Part shown: positions 10,814-22,740 of the stretch, in pieces
Numbering within the stretch: the first letter of the stretch is position 1
Layout of the letters: each line of letters begins with the position of its first letter
Assembly (NCBI RefSeq): GCF_003473485.1
Contig: NC_053045.1
Span: 47,844,494 to 47,908,493, forward strand
Origin: Medicago truncatula
Lineage: Eukaryota; Streptophyta; Magnoliopsida; Fabales; Fabaceae
DNA length: 64,000 bases
Reading direction: 5' to 3'
Program-made: the position numbers and the translations under genes
Notes under the pieces: model-generated
Seen by the model: only the letters and a program-made list of their open reading frames with translations
Told to the model about the DNA's origin: nothing
Database searches by the model: none

Positions 10814-11250
10814 GCATACAATGTTGAAAATATAAGACAGATGACCCATATATCTAATTCTTCAAAGTTTTTGGGTAGAGAAGTGGCGTTTTTCTATCTG
10901 TGGCCTTGAATCATTGACATGTTGATGCTCTTGGTGCTCTCGCAAACTCCTCAACATGTTGTATCAGAGTCATGTTTTGACTTAGTCGAGGAGCGTGAGT
11001 GAATCATGGTGTTTAGATCAATTATAAGATGCCGACGACTTGCGTTTAAGAGAAAATTTGTTGGATTTTCATGTGAATGGTTAAGTCACACGACAATTTT
11101 GAGATTGTAAAATATGAACAATAAAAGGATATGACTCGTATATCTTATAATATTTTAAGATTTTGGATGAAGATGTGGGATATCTTCTTCTCTTATGGTC
11201 TTGAAGCGTTGTTGCTACGGGCAAACTCCCCCACCACATGTTCTTCTGCG
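10730..11250. repeat. Two diverged copies related to the right-edge tandem array
   Basis: Segments near 10,840-10,960 and 11,120-11,240 share the order GATATGACTCGTATATCT / AAGATTTTGGATGAAGATGTGG / TGGTCTTGAA / GCAAACTCC. The same phrase order (AAATGAGATGAC ... TTAAGATTTT ... GATGT) occurs in the units at 61-64 kb. Probably decayed copies of one dispersed family; alignment would be needed. Confidence 0.35.
10771..10811. repeat. (CT)n microsatellite
   Basis: About 20 uninterrupted CT units. Confidence 0.95.
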
Positions 11251-11381
11251 TGTTTCACATTTTTTTGCTCTTAACATTGCATTCAACGGGGTAAAGATTA
11301 TGCCTCAAATTGCTTTAGCATACGATTAGAAAGATAAGCGAACGAGTTGGTTTATTGATAAAGTCATGGGTGTATATTTTT

Positions 11382-11639
11382 TTTTTGGTGAAACAAAGGG
11401 GCTAACAGTTCAAAAGAACTAGAAATCCTGCGGGAAACTAACCGCTAAAGTATCAGCAACAACATAATTTAAACTAAAATCAGGGACATAATCAAAAATA
11501 CGAATAGAGTTATCTAAAGAAAGATCAAACTTTGCTAAACTATCAGCAATTTGATTTGCCTCCCGAAGCAAATGAGACCAAGTTAAGACGCATCCCAACC
11601 TATTCTGATTCAAAATACTCTTAATCAGAGGGGAACATA
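11382..11639 (-). mobile_element. 5'-truncated LINE tail with 13-bp TSD
   Basis: The minus strand carries the last 60 or so codons of a LINE RNase H domain, including HLLREANQIADSLAKFDLSL, with a stop near 11,419, then a short 3' tail and poly(A) (poly-T at 11,382 on the plus strand). A perfect 13-bp duplication GGTGTATATTTTT flanks it at 11,369-11,381 and 11,640-11,652. A textbook target-primed insertion with severe 5' truncation. Confidence 0.85.
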
Positions 11640-11969
11640 GGTGTATATTTTTAAATAAATATTCAATGATTTATATTTTTAAATAAATAAGTAATGTGTA
11701 TATTTTTTTGAGGGTTTAAATTTTTTTTATTTGAAGTTGTGATTACTCCAATATTTCTATGTTTTGTTTTACTTTAATTTTTGTAATCATTATCAACTCA
11801 CATGCTTCGTGAGATAGATAGGTGGCTAGTCGGAACAACAAATAAATGTGAACCTAGGTGGCCTCACCTTTCTTTTTCATATGTTATCATTTGAGATTTG
11901 GGATGATTGATTGTTCATTCCTTTGTATCTTTTTTCGGATAGTTTTTCTTCTATATAACATTTCTAAAT

Positions 11970-12013
11970 TCTAATCAAGTTTTTTTTTTTGAAAGGTAAA
12001 ATCTAATCAAGTT
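11970..12013. repeat. Micro-insertion flanked by 12-bp direct repeats
   Basis: TCTAATCAAGTT at 11,970-11,981 and 12,002-12,013, perfect. Between them is a T-run followed by GAAAGGTAAAA. Confidence 0.7.
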
Positions 12014-13684
12014 AAATATGCAAATGTTTGGATTCAAGTTTATCTCTAGATTTTTGTGTTCCAAGGTGAGTTGATGTCAATTTTAAGATCAACAGACCCC
12101 GACCCGATATATTTATAGGTCTAAAACTAATTTTAAATTAAGGTTTTTAGGTGTATCAACATAGAAACATAAAAAAGAATATAACTAAATATATAATTTT
12201 ATTTGAGGCATATGAACACTAAATATGTGTATCACTTTCAATTAAAATCAAGATATTTTAGGTAAATCATATTGCAAAAATACATTTAAGAAACCTTAAA
12301 ACATGTAATGAGTATCACTAATCTATAGATTGAGAGTTCTCAGAAGCTTAACTCAGTTAAGTAAAAAAAAGGATTGTTCCAATGATATACAAGTAAAAAA
12401 ACTGTGTTATGAAGATGAAACCATGCCTTTATTAATGTTCACACTTCTTCCAAATAAGCATTACTATATGAGAATGAGAATCATCAAACAATCTGCGACT
12501 TTCTCTGTATGAACCAAACACAACGTACCTTCTCAACAGAAATATTCCAATTCCACCGAAACCTTACAACATTAACATGTTTCATTGTTTATTAGATTCA
12601 AATTTAATTCAGCAGCATTCATCTCCCATGGGACATGCAATTAGTAGTTACTAATCTAATCTTGAATAAAATGCACAAAATTAAAGTGACTCTTATTTTT
12701 CCACGTCTTGCTTAGGAAAATAAAGTAAAGAGTAATGGATTGGCCAACTTATCTTTGCACAATTGCACCACTGTATTATCATTTAGCAGATACGATAATC
12801 AAAAGTTTGATTATTACATTACAATTCTTTATATCAATTATTAAAGTAATAAATAATAATCATATACTACAGCAGTATAATTAATTGGGATTAGAGGCAA
12901 TTATACGTGGAAGTGTTTGGCAATTTTCATGCGCACGTGCAATCTTTACCTAGTGACATTCGAATAAATATAGTTTAAATGTGGAAACACTTAGGCCACA
13001 TATAGCTTAGAGACAAGAAACAAAAAGAAAACCATGAAGAGGAAAGTGACTGCCAATTTAAATAATTACCATAAAAAATAAAGGAGACATAAAAGATTAA
13101 ACAGTGATTAATTATTGGTATTTTTAATTTATAATTTTACTATAAAAAGAAATGAAGGTTAAGGACAATTACAAGTGGTGAGTTAAAGTCAAATTTGGCT
13201 GGCAATAATCTTATTTTTTATTAGTTATGTTTTCACCTTAAAAGTTAAAATTGTGGAGGACAAACATCTCTTTCCTAGCTTCTTCTATATTAAGGTGGGA
13301 TTAGGCTCATGTGACCATACTTGCCGGGTGTTAATGTGACACTATGTAGTAATTAATATTATCCTTAAGAGCTCAATACATGTTTAGATCCAAATTGTTG
13401 TTAGACAATTAAAAGGGTAAGCTATGGCTATGAGGAAAAAGCCTACTGCTACACTAAGTGAATACTTAATTAGTTTTTCTTAAGCATTTATTTACTGTGA
13501 ATATTAAATTGCTTAGTGAATTACCCTGATATTTCAATCTTGTCTACCTTTAGCAATAGGTCAGGGTCAATTGACTTTGAAGCACAATGATAATTTGAAT
13601 AGTAGGAAGTGATTTGAGCTTAGATATAGTATTGTTTGATTTTTAATTAGGTTGCACTATATCTTGTCTTTAAACGTAGAATTC
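12014..13684. other. Intergenic
   Basis: AT-rich. I see no gene, RNA gene or clear repeat in it. Confidence 0.5.
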
Positions 13685-13808
13685 TCTGACCCATTTGGGT
13701 TGACCTGATGATATTGATTTGAGATTTTAGAGTGTGCTTCTCAAAATCTCATGTTCGATTCTCCCCGATGTTAATTTGAGTGGGCTAATTTAACTTCTTT
13801 GAAAAACA
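13685..13808 (+). mobile_element. Possible tRNA-derived SINE
   Basis: The stretch runs from GGGTTGACCTGATGATATTG (A-box-like) through CTCATGTTCGATTCTCC (B-box-like GTTCGATTC) to GGGCTAATTTAACTTCTTTG and an A-rich end. This order resembles a common legume SINE, but I found no target duplication and the copy is diverged. Confidence 0.4.
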
Positions 13809-14442
13809 ATATATACTATGATGAGAAGATAAATTAAGTATTTAGTCATCATGATTGCTAGTTAACTATATACTATATTAGGGATATACATAGTACCATA
13901 AAAGATCATAAACGGATAAAATAGAGAAAGCCAGAGTTAGTGTGTGAAACAATTGATAGCTATATAAGCGAGAATAAAGAGCCAGGCAATTGGTGGTGAA
14001 ATGAGAAAGGTTTTTTTTTACTGCTTATTTTTCTACCCTAGGAGTTTCTTGCGTACCCTATGTAATTCTGATTATAAAATCCGAATAGTATAACCACCTC
14101 ATAAAACCTTCAAAAACACGTTGAAACATTTCGGATTTTAAAATCCGAGTAGGGCGCGGGACAAACTATAGGTGGGAAAAGTAATGGCTTTTTTTTTGGA
14201 CTCAAATGACAAAGGGCTAAACCTTTTTGTTCATTGCAGGCCCATGTTAGTTCCCCTGTGTGTTTTTTGTCTTGCAAGGTTTCTTAGATGGTTACTCTTT
14301 TGACTCCCCTTATTTACTCAAAAAGCTTATAAAACAACATATAGTGAAAAAAATATGCTTCTTATGTGTTTGGAATGACAATCATATAGTAAAAAAACAG
14401 ATTAAAATAAGCTAATAAGTAATTTAAGAAAAATAAAAAACC

Positions 14443-14483
14443 AACAAATAATATTTTTTTTTTGAATAACAAACAAATAGTAT
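14443..14483. repeat. Micro-insertion flanked by 12-bp direct repeats
   Basis: AACAAATAATAT at 14,443-14,454 and AACAAATAGTAT at 14,472-14,483 (one mismatch) flank a T-run plus GAATAACA. Confidence 0.5.
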
Positions 14484-14517
14484 ATTATGTACCTATAAAA
14501 AAAAATATTTAAATATA

Positions 14518-15998
14518 GGCTTTAATATGCAAAACGTCCCTGTAATTTCGCGTGTTTTTGCAAATCGTCCCTGTATCTTTTTTTGTTTCAAAATCATCCT
14601 TCTAAGTTGCCAATCGTTTGCAATTCATCCCTCCCGTTAACTCCCGTTACAAAAACGTTGTGGTGGCAGACGGAGACACATGTGGTGAAGTGTGAGTTGG
14701 CAAAAGCTTGCTTATGTGTCAAGAGAGATGATGCGTGGCTAGAAAGGAGGGATCAAAACCAAAAGCGCAAAATTGCAGAGGGATGAAATTTAAAAAAAAA
14801 AAGTAAATTTAGTTCATTCCTCTCCCTCTATTTTTTCTTCTTCATCTCCAACCCCAATTTCTTCATCTCCAACCCCAGTTAAAAATGTGTATGTGTTGGA
14901 TTTTTGATGATAAGAGTGCATCAACATATTCTTAGTTTTTCTCCCCAAAATCAAGAACACTTCACACTAGGTAAAGGCTCATAATACCACTTGAATTCAT
15001 TGATTTCATGTGAAGAATAGAAAAGAAGGGTGAGCTGAGTGTGTTGTTGAATGCGTTCAAAAAGAGAAGTAACATGGGGAATCACCAATAGAAACATGGC
15101 TGAACGAATTGCAAATATCTACTTCTTTTTCTTTCTTTTCTATTGAAACAAGAAAAAGAATCATGGAAGGAAAGGAGAAGAAGAAACATTGCACATCTAG
15201 GTGTATTTTTGGATCAAGCGTTTGAGATTTGATACTCTTAAATTATCCCTCTCAAACCTGTAGAACAATCACTTATTCTCCATTACAACAATGGGGGTCA
15301 ATAATTTGTGGGACATTCTCGAATCTTGCAAGTAAACGGTTCCTTTTCACCCATCTCTAGTTAACTCACTTACTCACAATTTCTCCTTTCAAGTTTCTCC
15401 TCCAAAATTTGCTTTTTCTTGTTGAATCGAGTACCCTTTTGGATGAATTAAAACATGTATGTGTTGGATTTTTGAGTTGTTGCATGAACAAAAGGGTGCT
15501 TTTGGATCTGTCTTGTTTGAGGATTTATGAATTTTTGGATTTGGGTTTAACACTAAATGGGAAAAATGGGTTTATTTCTGTTCCTGTTGTGGTTTAACAT
15601 GTGAGTGATGCTTGGTACTTACAGACTAAAATATGTTAATGCTTAAGATGGTAGAGTTTTAATTGGGGTTGGAGATGAAGAAGAAAAAATAGAGAGAGAG
15701 GAATGAACAAAATGTACGTTTTTTTAATTTCATCCCTCAGCAATTTTGCGTTTTTGGTTTTGATCCCTCCTTTCTAACCACTCATCATCTCTCTTGACAC
15801 ATAAGCAAGCTTTTGCCAACTCACACTTCGCCGCGTGTGTCTCCGTCTGCCACCACAACGTTTTTGTAACGGGAGTTAACGGGAGGGACGAATTGCAAAC
15901 GGCTAGTAACTTACAAGGATGATTTTGAAACAAAAAAAGATACAGGGACGATTTGCAAAAACACGCGAAATTACATGGACGTTTTACATATTTAAGCC
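14518..15998. mobile_element. Mutator-like element with about 340-bp TIRs and 9-bp TSD
   Basis: Termini GGCTTTAATATGCAAAACG and complementary CGTTTTACATATTTAAGCC, with highly similar inverted arms of about 340 bp (14,518-14,860 and 15,660-15,998). A perfect 9-bp duplication TTAAATATA lies at 14,509-14,517 and 15,999-16,007. Each arm contains the same 67-codon open frame starting at a non-ATG codon; I take it as a by-product of the arms, not a gene. The central 800 bp has no transposase. Non-autonomous MULE. Confidence 0.85.
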
Positions 15999-16181
15999 TT
16001 AAATATATGTATGGTTTGGTTGGTTTTGAAAAATCAATCCAAAATAGAATCCAAGTGGTATCTTAAAAAAGACATCCAAAAACATCTAATAATATCCGGT
16101 TTTATGAGGTTTTTGGTTTTTTTTAATCAACTTATGACTTTAATTTGGATCAACTTGGATTTGAACACTTTTAGTAAGAAT

Positions 16182-16228
16182 GATAGAATCAAGGTTTTGT
16201 AAAAAAAGAAGAAGAAGATAGAATCAAG
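16182..16228. repeat. Micro-insertion flanked by 12-bp direct repeats
   Basis: GATAGAATCAAG at 16,182-16,193 and 16,217-16,228, perfect, around GTTTTGTAAAAAAAGAAGAAG. Confidence 0.65.
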
Positions 16229-16271
16229 TTAATTTTGTCAAACTTACCTTTCATTCATACATACATTGAGC

Positions 16272-16558
16272 AGGTTTGGACAGTTTATTTGAGCTTATTT
16301 ACTAGCACAAGCACTTGCGTGATTGTTCGAAAGAGTTTCTGAAAACAATTTATGACATGTGCATAAGCTATTTTCAACTTATATCAATAAGCTTTCCATA
16401 ATATCTTATAAAATCAGTTTATATTAAAACAGTTCAAATTTATTTTACCTTTTATAATAGAAACAACTTATACATAAGCACTTAAATGATAAATGTTTAT
16501 GTTATAAGTTGTTAATTAAGCTTTTTTTTTTTTTTTTTTTTTTTTATCCAAACAAGGT
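16272..16558. mobile_element. MITE-like element, family copy 1
   Basis: Starts near AGGTTTGGACAGTTTATTTG and ends near TATCCAAACAAGG, giving short inverted ends, and contains paired motifs such as ACTTATACATAAGCACTTAAATGATAA. A diverged partial copy lies at about 17,885-18,040 (CTTATGCCTAAGCACTTGTATGATAA). A long poly-T tract (about 25 bases) sits near the right end. Confidence 0.5.
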
Positions 16559-18040
16559 CTATGTCAAGAAACATGTCAAACTTAAGCTGTAAATTTCAAA
16601 ACTGACCTGAAGTCATACATGAATTATTTCCACATCTTCATGTTATTTGAGACCTTGCAACTTAACTGCTTGTAAGTTATGCAGACTTTCAAATATAAAC
16701 TAAAATCTTCACACTCACTATTGAAAAGCCCTCCTTTCTACCCATCTAGAAAATTATGATCTACCTCCCACTACTCATAATCCTTGCTGAATCTCGCTTC
16801 AAAACAAACCACAACGATATTGGACAGCCAAACCCTTTTCCCTCAACACAAATTATTATCTTTGCAGGTTCAATGATGTTAAACTCTTTTAATACTCTTC
16901 CTTCCAAATATGATTTTATTCCTTGCCTTGCATATTTCCTATGTAGAATTCGTTTAAGGTTTCACTAGAACTAACTTTATCACAACAATTAAAATATATC
17001 AATGAGAATTTTTTTATGTTTTTCCTTTGAAACAGAAATTGTACATGTCAAGAGCTATAAGAAGGGGGTGATGAATGGATACAATTCATTCACCTCCACA
17101 GATTAGTTATTTAGACTTTGCAAGCGCTATTAATTAGCATTCATATAGCGAACTTGACCAATTTTGTAGGTACATGTTCCAAAGGTGAATATGCATAAAA
17201 CCCAAGGCTAACCTTACTTTACAGTCATCAACATTGACAGTTGCAGTTGAAGAGAATGTTAAAATAGGATTAGGATCGTCCAAATGCACACATTGAAACA
17301 ACTGCCACAGATGACATATGACATATCACTGAAACATCCTACACTATCAACAAAGAAAAAAAAAACAGTACCATTGAATCTTCAAAGCGTAAAAGAATTT
17401 TGATTGTTGCGATGTCATGTCTCAATAAGTAGAGCAGTAGATAACCTACATATAATATAATTCTATAGACACAATGTGCATTCTAAATTTTCAATAAGAC
17501 ATGACCAAAGAAGGAGCAAAAGGGCTATAAATCATAATTATTCTTGAGCCATTACTATTGACAGTAAAGAACTCGTTCATCTTTCAAAGCCTAGCATAAC
17601 TTGTTAGATGAAATTTTCCAGGTGGAAAGCAAATGTAAAGGAATTTAAAGTATATATTAACAAAGTATTCCAGCATGCCATGCTAACTAATTAACAATGA
17701 ACTTGTCCAACCTTCACAGAGTAGATTACTATCAGTGTATTCAAGATATAGAGCAAAAAAATGTTATCTACAATTTCTCACAACTAATTAATCACAAGCT
17801 TAGGAGTTATCCATGTTTGTTGACCACCCTAAACTTCACAACATGAAACTCCATGTTAGATGCTCTACCACCCTAAACTTCTATCGTTGACTTATTTGAA
17901 TTTATTTATTGACATAAACACTTGTGAGACTGTCTGTGAGAGCTTAATGAAACAACTATAGCTTACATAAAAAATGTTTGACTTTATTTTATCTTTTGAA
18001 TAGAAACTGCTTATGCCTAAGCACTTGTATGATAAGTACC
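16559..18040. other. Intergenic
   Basis: AT-rich with a diverged MITE fragment at about 17,885-18,040. Several short frames have no recognisable content. Confidence 0.5.
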
Positions 18041-18044
18041 TAAC

Positions 18045-18287
18045 GGCCCCGTTTGGTTTGAGCTTATGAAAAATAGCATATGTAAATAAATAAGTTTTTA
18101 TTTTATTTTATAAGCTCTCACTAACGAAAATTGTATCTTCATAAATGGTTTTTTCATAAACTACCTTAAAAGCTTGTAAATAATACATTTTTTTTCTTCT
18201 GAGGGAACTTGTAAATAATACATAAAAACTTATTTATTTGCAGAAGCTGTTTTATATAAGCTTTAAAATATGCTAATCCAAACGGGC
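18045..18287. mobile_element. hAT-like MITE, copy A
   Basis: Ends GGCCCCGTTTGGTTTGAGCTT and, inverted, GCTAATCCAAACGGGC. The interior shares TAAATAAATAAGTT, AAATTGTATCTTCATAAAT and CATAAACTACCTTAAAAG with the diverged copy at 19,262-19,450. It has itself been hit by a micro-insertion at 18,173-18,223. Confidence 0.65.
18173..18223. repeat. Micro-insertion inside a MITE, 16-bp direct repeats
   Basis: CTTGTAAATAATACAT at 18,173-18,188 and 18,208-18,223, perfect, around a T-run plus CTTCTGAGGGAA. The sister MITE at 19.3 kb has a single copy of the corresponding TTATAAATAATACAT without the insert, so the empty site is visible in the same window. Confidence 0.8.
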
Positions 18288-18600
18288 AATGCAATTTAAC
18301 CAGGAAAATAAATTACGCAGGCAATATTTTTTAAATGAAAATCTATAACATTTCAGAACCTTTGAGAAAAGGTAAAGGTAAAGGGAAGATATCTACACAC
18401 AAAGAATCTTCATCTCCGCTCCTATTTCTATTTACAACTTCAACTCCCTCGCATCTAACCTTTAGCACTCTAGCAAGAATCATGTCAAAAACTAAAGTTA
18501 TTTTGAGGTAGTCATCCTCATGTTTTAACTAGCACACATAGAAATAATTATCATCCTCAAACTCTGAAACTCCTAACACTCCTAAAGAAAACGTGAATTA

Positions 18601-19258
18601 TCTTTTAGAGAAAACAGGTTCTTCTTCACCTTTCAGTATTGCAATAATATCATGTATGCCAGGTCTCCTAGATTTTTCATTTGTGACACAAGCAGTTGCG
18701 GCTTCAATCATTCCACCGATTTGATTTGAGAATCTCAAATTTGCGCTTCAGTTGAGGATCAAGCAACGGCTCCTTTCCCCTTCTGTAGATATGGTCCCAT
18801 CCCATAGGACTAAACTCACCTCTCTTGGAGACCTTTTCGTTTTAATTGGTTTCTGTCCACTAATGAGTTCCAATAAAACCACCTCAAATGCATAAACATC
18901 AGTATTATCTGATACTTTTCCACGTTGGAAATACTTCGGAGCCAAATAACCAAATGTTCCTTTGACGGTTTTACAAAGGAAAGGAACGGAAAGGGTTCAA
19001 GTCCATGTAGCTAATCCGAAATCGCATCTTCGGAGCCTTCTTAGAAGAAAGAAAAAAGAAGACTGTTAGAGGGCTTAATGTCTCTATGAACACACATCTT
19101 TCGGTTTCCATTATGCAGATAAGTTATAGCCCAATTGCAACCTTGTACCTCATAGACCAAGGGAGTGTTGAACTACCATTCCCACCGTTCTTCCTCACAA
19201 AAACATACCCTCCTCGGGGTCAATACAAAAAGCAACAAATGGAACAACATTTGCACTA
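18601..19258 (-). pseudogene. Receptor-like cytoplasmic kinase pseudogene
   Basis: The minus strand holds the C-terminal two thirds of a plant protein kinase scattered over three frames. In order: NVVPFVAFCID; SMRYKVAIGL; ITYLHNGNRK; the catalytic loop VHRDIKPSN; CDFGLATW (the DFG magnesium motif); TVKGTFGYLAPKYF (APE changed to APK); GKVSDNTDVYAFEVVLLELI; and the family tail MIEAATACVTNEKSRRPGIH with ILKGEEEP. At least three frameshifts and stops separate these blocks. The order and tail resemble kinases with an N-terminal UspA-like domain. The N-terminal lobe is absent: homology stops where a MITE begins at about 19,262. Not functional. Confidence 0.85.
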
Positions 19259-19261
19259 TAT

Positions 19262-19450
19262 ATGGACTTGTTTGGATTGATTTATTTTCAATCTTATAAA
19301 AAATAGTTTATGCAAATAAATAAGTTCTCACTAATAGAAATTGTATCTTCATAAATTGTTTTTTCATACACTACCTTAACAATCTTATAAATAATACATA
19401 AAAGTTTATTTATTTGCATAAGTTTAAAAATAAGTCAATCGAAACGAGCT
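19262..19450. mobile_element. hAT-like MITE, diverged copy B
   Basis: Diverged copy of the 18,045-18,287 element: TTGTTTGGATTGATTT at the left, TAAGTCAATCGAAACGAGC at the right, same internal AAATTGTATCTTCATAAAT. It truncates the kinase pseudogene. Confidence 0.6.
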
Positions 19451-19775
19451 CTATGAAGAGAACTAGCAATCATCAACTTCAACTCCCTAGCACGAGATTC
19501 ACTAACCCAATTACCTAATGCAGTATTAAGCAAGTAAAATATAATCCACTCAAAGCATCAATCCAAGGCCAAATATGCTAACAACTAACAAAACTGAAAT
19601 TCACATTCAGTAAAAGACAATTAATACAGCAGTAAAAATAACATTTTAAGAGATAGGTTTCTGAGTGAAGAGCTAAAACACTAAAAAAATCAAAATTCCA
19701 TTGTCTAAAACAGAGAAGAAACAAATATTTAACATGGGCATAGAGTGGTTAGAAGTTTCAAAATGAAATATACAA

Positions 19776-20094
19776 TTAGGTCATTTGAGATGGAGAAGTT
19801 GAGTTGGGGATTGAGAATGGAGGTAATAGCAACACAGCTTCCTCTGTTTCAATTGGATCAGACCTCAGTATCTGTCACAGATGAGAAAAACACAAAAATT
19901 AATATAAAAATCTGAATCATGCAATGAAATATATGAAAAAGAAAGTAGTGAGAGAGAGAGAGAGAGAGTACTGGGTCTTGAAGAACAGGTTTGGTGTCAT
20001 CCTTTGCTGGCATGAAAGGAGGTTTGGGTTTGTTGTTGTTATTGTTGTTCATGGTGTTTGATTTGATCGAATATTGCGAATGAGTATTGTTCAT
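19776..20094 (-). CDS. Small conserved plant protein, two exons
   Basis: Function unknown. Exon 1 (20,094-19,972) and exon 2 (19,871-19,776) join in phase between CCA and ATA at a GT-AG intron that carries a GA/CT repeat. The product is 72 residues from the first ATG (20,094) or 58 from a second in-frame ATG at 20,052. I see an Asn-rich start, then KPKPPFMPAKDDTKPVLQDP and ILRSDPIETEEAVLLLPPF, an acidic, proline-rich pattern without a signal peptide or membrane segment. The core wording looks familiar from small uncharacterised plant proteins; I cannot name the family. The clean phase across the intron and the intact core make it likely to be a real gene. Confidence 0.7.
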
Positions 20095-20099
20095 CTTTT

Positions 20100-22740
20100 A
20101 TGTATAGTTTCTGTTGTTACCAACACTTCACTATTCTGATCAATTGAATTGAAACAGTTGTAAAATTTACTTTTGATTTTTTTATTTTATTCGGGGGTGG
20201 GAAAACAATTTGTCTTTTATTTTTTTAGACCATGCTGTGTTATATTTCTTCTACGGATATTGTTACTTGAGAATTGTTTTATGGACCCCCTAATTCCTCA
20301 TAAGCCCCCAAAAGATAAAAAAAAAAAATACCCTTATAAGGAAATTGCTCTTTAGGCACTTAGTAAAAAAACTGAACGGTGGTTAATTACCATTCAGTAG
20401 GACACGCAAGAAACATATAGTGAGATAAAAGTATGATCGTCCATATTTTTTTAGCCTAGCCTGCTATATGTCTATTTGTTGGTGGATCCAGGGTGTTCAA
20501 GGGCTCCAGGCCCACTAAATTTTTATTCCCATTTTCACTTCTGCCTGACATTCTTAGATTCTCTCTAGTAACATTTTTTCCCAGGAACATAGAAATACAT
20601 TTTTGTTATCGCCACTGTTGTCCATTATTGTTTCTCTATCCTTAATCGTCGTCACTCTCTTTGCCTCTGCTCTCCTAGGTCGTTTGTCTTCTCCCTCATT
20701 TGTGTATTGAACGACGGGAGAAAATCATCTTCAGTGACAGGAGAGTGCAGTGGAATAATAACCCCATATTTTTCTACAATTGACTTAGTCAAAATTATTG
20801 AAAAACCATTAAATGGTGGAGATTGACACTGGACTGTATCCAATGAAAAATTCATTGGAGAGAATCCCCATCCTTGAACGACACACTAAAATTTTGTTGA
20901 CACTTAGATGCTAATGATTTTGTTGCAATCTATGAAATTGATATGCATTTTAGCCACTGCATAATTGTATTTAAATTTTATGGTTCTACATCAAATTTGA
21001 ATTCTCTCTTTTGGCATAAACCCTAAGGTATTTATTTTTTATTTTTGAAATGTTTGACTCCTTATCTCCTCATTTTGAGTTCTCCTTGATTACTATGTAC
21101 ACACCCTTTCACAAGCAAATTTAAATTATGGATTTCTTTGTTCATAACTATTATTGAATTAGTCTATAATTATAGCAAATCCTACCTTTATTGCTTCACA
21201 ATGAATCTAATTAATCAAATGTCACCAAAAAAAATCTAATTAATCAAATCATTTCTAGCTATATACGTCTAAAATGTGAAAAGTATTTCGTAGTATCATC
21301 ATCATGCACTTCAGGTTTAAATGTTCATATTTGAATCAACCGGAGATGCTTTCAGATCAACAAGAGGTCCACGCATAATTAAGTCAAAGAGTTTTATAAA
21401 ATGAGATAAATAGTTCACTAAAAAAATATATCCTATTTTTGGGACAGACGGAGTAAATAAAATGTAAAAAAAATTAATTATGTCAATATTGCAAACAATT
21501 TGAGAAATTTGAACCAAACAATGTCATACTTGATAAATATATTAGATAAACACCGATAAATGTTTGCCATATTTAATTAGATCTGATAATGCCCATTTTT
21601 TTTGTGAAAGGATCTGACAACGACCATATATCATGTGGAAGAAATATATATTATATTTGGAGGACTTATGATTCAGGAAGAACAAGTAACAGACTACACA
21701 AACCACACACTATTTTCATATTACATATGATTGAAGTATCAATCTCGGAGAAATATTTTGTTTCCAATCAGCCATGTGGAATGGGGTGAAATTATAAGCA
21801 TTCAATAATTTGATTGGTCATGAAATTTTCTGTAGCAAATATACCATATGCCATAGGCATAGTGTTCTTGTCTATAACGAAACAGACGAAGGGGAACCCT
21901 TTATCTTATATTATTGCCTAAAGCGTGATCACATGCTTCTGAAAGCTATAGTTTGTTGTCAAATAAAAAAATCTTCTAGGAGTTTAGGAAACAATGATGT
22001 CATGTTATAAATAACATAAAAATAATCTGAGAATCTAATTAAATATGTCCTGTTCAGCTCATAACGTCTTAAAATTTATAGTACTTTCAATCAAAAATTT
22101 ATTTATAGTACTTGTATCAAAACATAAATAAGTTTATAGTACTTGAGTGTCTATTAGCTCTGGCTAATAATGCATATTAAACAAAGTACTTTTCGTCCAA
22201 ATTGTATTCAGTGGGACCATAAGAAAACCCAACTGGTAGCATGAAGAATATTTTCCCCTAAGTACAGCAGCAAAAAATAATGAAATAGAGTAACCCCAAT
22301 GAACAAGTAGCTTAATATAGTAAACAAAGAAATTAAAAATTGAGAAAGTAACAAAAGAGAAGAGAATCAATGACTAGCTGGAATGTGAAGGAGAAGACAC
22401 ATTGTGATTGTCCAGTTAAGTAAAGCATCAAACTTTTTGATATGTATTATGATTTATGAGTACACCGTTAACCGTTACTTCCTTTTCATGCTGCTTTCAA
22501 CTTTTCTATCTTTTATTTCCCCACAACCTCTTGTCTCAAGGGTTGGCACGTTCTTGTAAATTATTTTGTTTAGTTTTATTCTCCCTCATGCTCTAAACTC
22601 TTTCTTTAGATAAATAAATATTATATTGCACGAAGGAAACGTTCATTTAGTGCACCACTTCATCAAAGTTGAGTAAGGAGTAAAGTGATGGAAATATTAG
22701 TATGTATTAAATATAATGTTTTGTGAAATATAACTAATAA
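20100..22740. other. Intergenic, 2.6 kb
   Basis: AT-rich. A half MITE end (GGGACAGACGGAGTA) lies at about 21,440 and a micro-insertion at 21,204-21,249. No gene recognised; the short frames here lack features. Confidence 0.5.
21204..21249. repeat. Micro-insertion flanked by 17-bp direct repeats
   Basis: AATCTAATTAATCAAAT at 21,204-21,220 and 21,233-21,249, perfect. The insert is only GTCACCAAAAAA (12 nt). CACC followed by poly(A) is also how the LINE tail at 11,382 ends (read on the minus strand). Confidence 0.8.

Noticed and set aside
14583-15933. Two 67-codon frames (14,583 plus and 15,730 minus)
   Set aside because: They are the same sequence in the two inverted arms of a MULE and start at a non-ATG codon.
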